7,939 bases of DNA from F1-20-MAGs016 sp046086245 (lineage in GTDB: Bacteria; Planctomycetota; Planctomycetia; Pirellulales; UBA1268), in the NCBI GenBank assembly GCA_046086245.1, contig JBJSXB010000013.1, positions 1-7,939 on the forward strand. The letters are read 5' to 3'. Shown here one piece after another: positions 5,559 to 7,939 of the stretch. How positions within the stretch are numbered: the stretch's first letter is position 1; every line of letters begins with the position of its first letter. The position numbers and the translations under genes were made by a program. The notes beneath the pieces are model-generated. The model saw only the letters and a list, made by a program, of their open reading frames with translations. It was not told where the DNA came from and did not search any database.

Positions 5559-7136
5559 ATGAGCCGAGCCACCCTCCCACCCGTGTCCGCCCCGTCCCTC
5601 GCACCGCGGCGTGCCGCCCGCGTGGCGCCGCGCCGGACGACCGCGATCGACGACCCGGTGCGCCTCTACTTGCTGCAGATGGGGGGGATCCCGCTCCTCT
5701 CGCGCGAGACCGAGGTGTCGAGTGCACGGCGCATCGAATCGTGGCGCCGGCAGTTCCGCGCCACCCTGTTGGGCAACGACATGGTGCTCTCGGGGGCGAT
5801 CCGCCTGCTCGAACGGATCCATGCCGGCACGATCCGCCTCGATCGGACGATCGAGGTGTCGGTCACCGACACCGCCGAGAAGCGTCGGACCCTCAAGCGT
5901 CTCGGCCCCAACCTGCAGACGCTCCACCGCATCGAACGGGAGAAGGACCGTCTGTTCCGCGTCGCCCTCTCGCGCTCGGCGTCGCACGGCGAGCGCCGCG
6001 CCGCTTGGCGCCGGTTGATCCGCCAGCGGGCCAAGGGAGTGCGATTGGTGGAGGAGATGCACCTCCGGATCCAGAAGCTCTATCCGCTGCTGCGCGAACT
6101 CCGGCAACTCGCCGACCGAGCCGAAGGGCTCCGCGGCGAGTCGCCGGCGGCCGAACGGGAGCGGCGCAAGCTGCTCTATCTCGCTCGCGAAAGCCGCCAC
6201 ACGCTCGCGCGGCGGTTGGCACGCCTCGACCACCTGCAGCACGAATACGACGCGGCGAAACGCGATTTGGCGGCCGGCAACCTTCGGCTCGTGGTGTCGA
6301 TCGCCAAACGCTACCGCAACCGCGGACTGTCGTTCCTCGATCTCATCCAGGAGGGCAATTCGGGCCTGATGCGGGCCGTGGACAAATTCGAGCATGCGCG
6401 CGGGTTCAAATTCTCGACGTACGCGACGTGGTGGATCCGGCAGGCGATCACCCGGGCGATCGCCGACCAGAGCCGGACGATCCGCGTGCCGGTCCACATG
6501 ATCGACACGATGACGAAGCTGCGTGCCGTGGCGCGCGGTTTCCGCCAGCAACACGGCCGCGAGGCGACCGTCGCCGAGCTGGCCGATGCCGCCGGGCTGT
6601 CGATCGACGAGGCGACGTGCGTGTGGCGGATGTCGCGTCAGCCCGTGTCGCTCGACCAGCCGCTCTCCGACGACGACGAGGCCGGGCACGCCGACTTCCT
6701 CAAGGATCCCCGGGAAGAAGATCCCCTCCGTCAAGCCAACCATCTGGCGCTGCGGCAATCGATCGGTGCGGCCCTCGCCGGCCTCACCTACCGCGAAAGG
6801 GAGATCATCCGGCTACGCTTCGGTCTCGCCGACGGCTACGCCTACACGTTGGAGGAGGTGGGGACGATTTTCAGCGTCACGCGGGAGCGGGTGCGGCAGA
6901 TCGAGGCCAAGGCGGTGGAGAAACTGCGGCACCCCGGGCTGCAGGGATCGCTCGCCGGCTTCGTCAGCGACGCGGCGCTGGAGCGACTGGCGAAACTGCC
7001 GACTGCCGCCCTCGGCGATCAGGTGAGCCCGGGTCGGCCGCGCGATCTTCCCGGTCGGCCGCTGGGCCCCGCTCCGGCCGCGGACGACGTCGACCTGGTG
7101 GGCAGCTGCGCGGCGGCCGAGCCGGCCTACTCCTGA
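5559..7136 (+). CDS. rpoD: RNA polymerase sigma-70 factor, RpoD/SigA type
   Basis: The 525-residue protein is a housekeeping-type sigma factor. Region 1.2 lies at about 31-62 (DDPVRLYLLQMGGIPLLSRE). A long charged helical insert (about 63-225) corresponds to the non-conserved region. Regions 2.1-2.4 span about 229-305, including NLRLVVSIAKRYRNRGLSFL and the -10 reading helix YATWWIRQAITRAIADQ, nearly identical to E. coli RpoD. Region 3 is about 306-395, with SLDQPLSDDDE in the 3.2 finger. Region 4 is about 396-466, with the -35 helix-turn-helix at 430-459 including TRERVRQIEAKA. It should therefore read ordinary TTGACA/TATAAT-type promoters. Region 1.1 is missing, replaced by a 30-residue basic leader. 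About 58 residues follow region 4.2, ending in a Pro/Gly/Ala-rich tail, whereas RpoD normally ends soon after it. Whether it is the primary factor or a close group 2 paralogue cannot be decided here, since planctomycetes often carry several. It converges on trxA. Confidence 0.95.
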   Translation: MSRATLPPVSAPSLAPRRAARVAPRRTTAIDDPVRLYLLQMGGIPLLSRETEVSSARRIESWRRQFRATLLGNDMVLSGAIRLLERIHAGTIRLDRTIEVSVTDTAEKRRTLKRLGPNLQTLHRIEREKDRLFRVALSRSASHGERRAAWRRLIRQRAKGVRLVEEMHLRIQKLYPLLRELRQLADRAEGLRGESPAAERERRKLLYLARESRHTLARRLARLDHLQHEYDAAKRDLAAGNLRLVVSIAKRYRNRGLSFLDLIQEGNSGLMRAVDKFEHARGFKFSTYATWWIRQAITRAIADQSRTIRVPVHMIDTMTKLRAVARGFRQQHGREATVAELADAAGLSIDEATCVWRMSRQPVSLDQPLSDDDEAGHADFLKDPREEDPLRQANHLALRQSIGAALAGLTYREREIIRLRFGLADGYAYTLEEVGTIFSVTRERVRQIEAKAVEKLRHPGLQGSLAGFVSDAALERLAKLPTAALGDQVSPGRPRDLPGRPLGPAPAADDVDLVGSCAAAEPAYS

Positions 7137-7149
7137 GCGGAAACCGCCC

Positions 7150-7479
7150 TCACGCGGACTTCGCCTCGTCGAGCAACTGCTGGAGACGGGCCTTCGGCTG
7201 CACTCCCATGACCTGGTGCACCAGCTGGCCACCCTTGAAAATCATCAGCGTCGGGATGCTGGCCACGTTGTAGTGCATCGCCACCTGTTGGTTGTCGTCG
7301 ACGTTGACCTTACCCACCTTGACCCCGTGGTTCTCGGCGGCGAGTTCCTCGATCACCGGCCCGATCATCCGGCACGGTCCGCACCATGGCGCCCAGAAAT
7401 CGACCAGGACGGGGACATCCGCGTCGAGGACCTCGCGCTGGAAGTTGGCATCGGTGAACTCGAGGGCGTGCTGACCCAT
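7150..7479 (-). CDS. trxA: Thioredoxin 1
   Basis: The 109-residue protein is a complete single-domain thioredoxin, the cytoplasmic dithiol reductant that is recharged by thioredoxin reductase and supplies electrons to ribonucleotide reductase, peroxiredoxins and other partners. The active site WCGPC is at 32-36, the buried Asp is in VLVDFWA (Asp27), the cis-proline is in SIPT (Pro76), and the Gly-rich FKGGQ and VMGVQPK segments follow in the expected places. Length and all key residues match TrxA, with no signal peptide. Start ATG 7479 is supported by AGGAG (plus-strand 7489-7493) nine bases upstream. The gene is monocistronic in this view and ends 13 bases from the stop of the convergent sigma gene. 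A sigma-70-like promoter candidate lies at 7538-7567. Confidence 0.97.
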   Translation of the reverse strand: MGQHALEFTDANFQREVLDADVPVLVDFWAPWCGPCRMIGPVIEELAAENHGVKVGKVNVDDNQQVAMHYNVASIPTLMIFKGGQLVHQVMGVQPKARLQQLLDEAKSA

Positions 7480-7537
7480 CGCGGCGGACTCCTGGAGGAA
7501 CGGCCGTCGCGGATACGACGACCCTGTCGATGCTTCG

Positions 7538-7567
7538 AATCTAGCGATGCCGTCCCCGGCTGGGCAA
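7538..7567 (-). promoter_or_regulatory. Candidate sigma-70 promoter of trxA
   Basis: Reading on the minus strand, TTGCCC (7562-7567, four of six to TTGACA) is followed after 18 bases by TAGATT (7538-7543, four of six to TATAAT). The start site would be near 7531, giving a leader of about 50 bases that contains the AGGAG ribosome site. This is the only pair in the window with acceptable matches at both boxes and near-normal spacing. Confidence 0.42.
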
Positions 7568-7673
7568 GCGGCGGGCAGCGGCGCGTGTTTTCCGAGGACG
7601 GTTGCCCCGGGCGCGGGCGACGCACAGGATGATCGCCGGCGACCGGGGCGCAGGCGATGGAGGACGACCGCGG

Positions 7674-7939
7674 ATGGCTGCCGAGCGGCATCGCATCAAT
7701 CTCTCGAGTGCCTGGGAGCCTCCCGGCGGCGTGCCGGCAGCGCCGTGGACGAGGCACTTCGGCGTTCCCGGTGGTCTCGACCCCGACCGGCCGACCGCGC
7801 GGGTCTGGCTGTGCTTCGGCGCGACGCCCGCGGCGGTGATCCTCAACGGCGTCGTGCTCGACGGCATGCCGCTCGAGCCGCAGGCCGCCGGAGCAGCATC
7901 ATCGCGCGGGCGCGTTGCCGATGGCGATCCGGCCCCGCG
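7674..7939 (+). CDS. N-terminal part of an uncharacterised protein, possibly a small beta-sandwich domain (3' end outside window)
   Basis: An open frame runs from ATG 7674 to the window end (88 codons plus two bases) with no stop. The sequence reads like real protein: RINLSSAWEP (7-16), RHFGVPGGLDPDRP (27-40), then ARVWLCFGATPAAVILNGVVLDG (42-64, two beta-strand-like stretches). The order Trp - Arg-x-Phe - Gly-Leu-Asp - RVWLxF - VxLNG resembles the galactose-binding-like beta-sandwich of glycoside hydrolase family 2 enzymes and small planctomycete proteins with the same pattern; I cannot confirm this without the rest. The start is supported by GGAGG ten bases upstream (7659-7663). ATG 7629 in the same frame is an alternative but adds a Gly/Arg-rich, non-conserved-looking leader. 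There is no signal peptide. It is divergent from trxA, with a 194-base gap. Confidence 0.55.
   Translation, partial: MAAERHRINLSSAWEPPGGVPAAPWTRHFGVPGGLDPDRPTARVWLCFGATPAAVILNGVVLDGMPLEPQAAGAASSRGRVADGDPAP

Noticed and set aside
3196..5562. 788-codon plus-strand open frame opposite the 598-residue gene
   Set aside because: It is antisense to a gene with RBS, TM segments and an internal duplication. Its translation is Arg/Gly/Ala-rich without motifs, as expected for a shadow frame in GC-rich DNA.
5205..6758. 517-codon minus-strand open frame opposite the sigma gene
   Set aside because: It shadows the sigma-70 frame in antisense and shows no domain. It would also bridge the promoter region of two genes.
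5435..7273. 612-codon plus-strand frame overlapping the sigma gene
   Set aside because: It is a same-strand shifted frame over the sigma gene with Arg/Pro/Gly-rich translation and no motif; the sigma frame is certain.
7602..7630. TTGCCC-17-CAGGAT as promoter of the right-edge gene
   Set aside because: The -10 box matches at only three of six positions. It is compatible with the ATG at 7674 but not strong enough to list.
1..7939. Defence system, prophage, transposon, CRISPR or tRNA
   Set aside because: No transposase, integrase, spaced direct repeats, tRNA-like cloverleaf or known defence genes were seen. The content is core metabolism, lipid synthesis, transcription and redox genes.

Overview
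The window is strongly GC-rich bacterial DNA with densely packed genes, whose reading frames throw long antisense shadow frames. The gene set points to a planctomycete, probably of the Pirellulales type. The evidence is a primary-type sigma factor with the long insert between regions 1.2 and 2 that I associate with planctomycete RpoD proteins, plus two uncharacterised proteins (an exported Cys-rich one and a two-TM coiled-coil one) of kinds I have seen mainly in planctomycete genomes. This placement rests on pattern recognition, not on a search.

Layout, left to right. Bases 1-435 (+) are the C-terminal third of IMP dehydrogenase (guaB). A Cys-rich exported protein of unknown function (374-1132, +) overlaps its 3' end. 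It converges on a two-gene minus-strand operon, btaA (3154-1871) then btaB (1874-1176), joined by an ATGA stop/start overlap. A 257-base non-coding, palindrome-rich gap (3155-3411) separates btaA from the upstream minus-strand gene for a 598-residue two-TM coiled-coil protein (5208-3412). A 350-base divergent intergenic region (5209-5558) with three back-to-back inverted repeats lies before a sigma-70 gene (5559-7136, +). That gene converges, with a 13-base gap, on thioredoxin trxA (7479-7150, -). The right edge (7674-7939, +) holds the start of a further gene cut by the window end.

How the genes work together. The only clear pathway unit is btaAB. BtaA moves the 3-amino-3-carboxypropyl group of S-adenosylmethionine onto diacylglycerol, and BtaB methylates the amine three times, giving the phosphorus-free betaine lipid DGTS. 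The other genes (purine synthesis, transcription initiation, thiol redox control) are core housekeeping functions that happen to be neighbours. I see no mobile element, CRISPR array, tRNA or rRNA, and no defence system. The least explained items are the 598-residue protein with an internal duplication, the exported Cys-rich protein, the folded DNA upstream of the sigma gene, and the C-terminal tail of the sigma factor.
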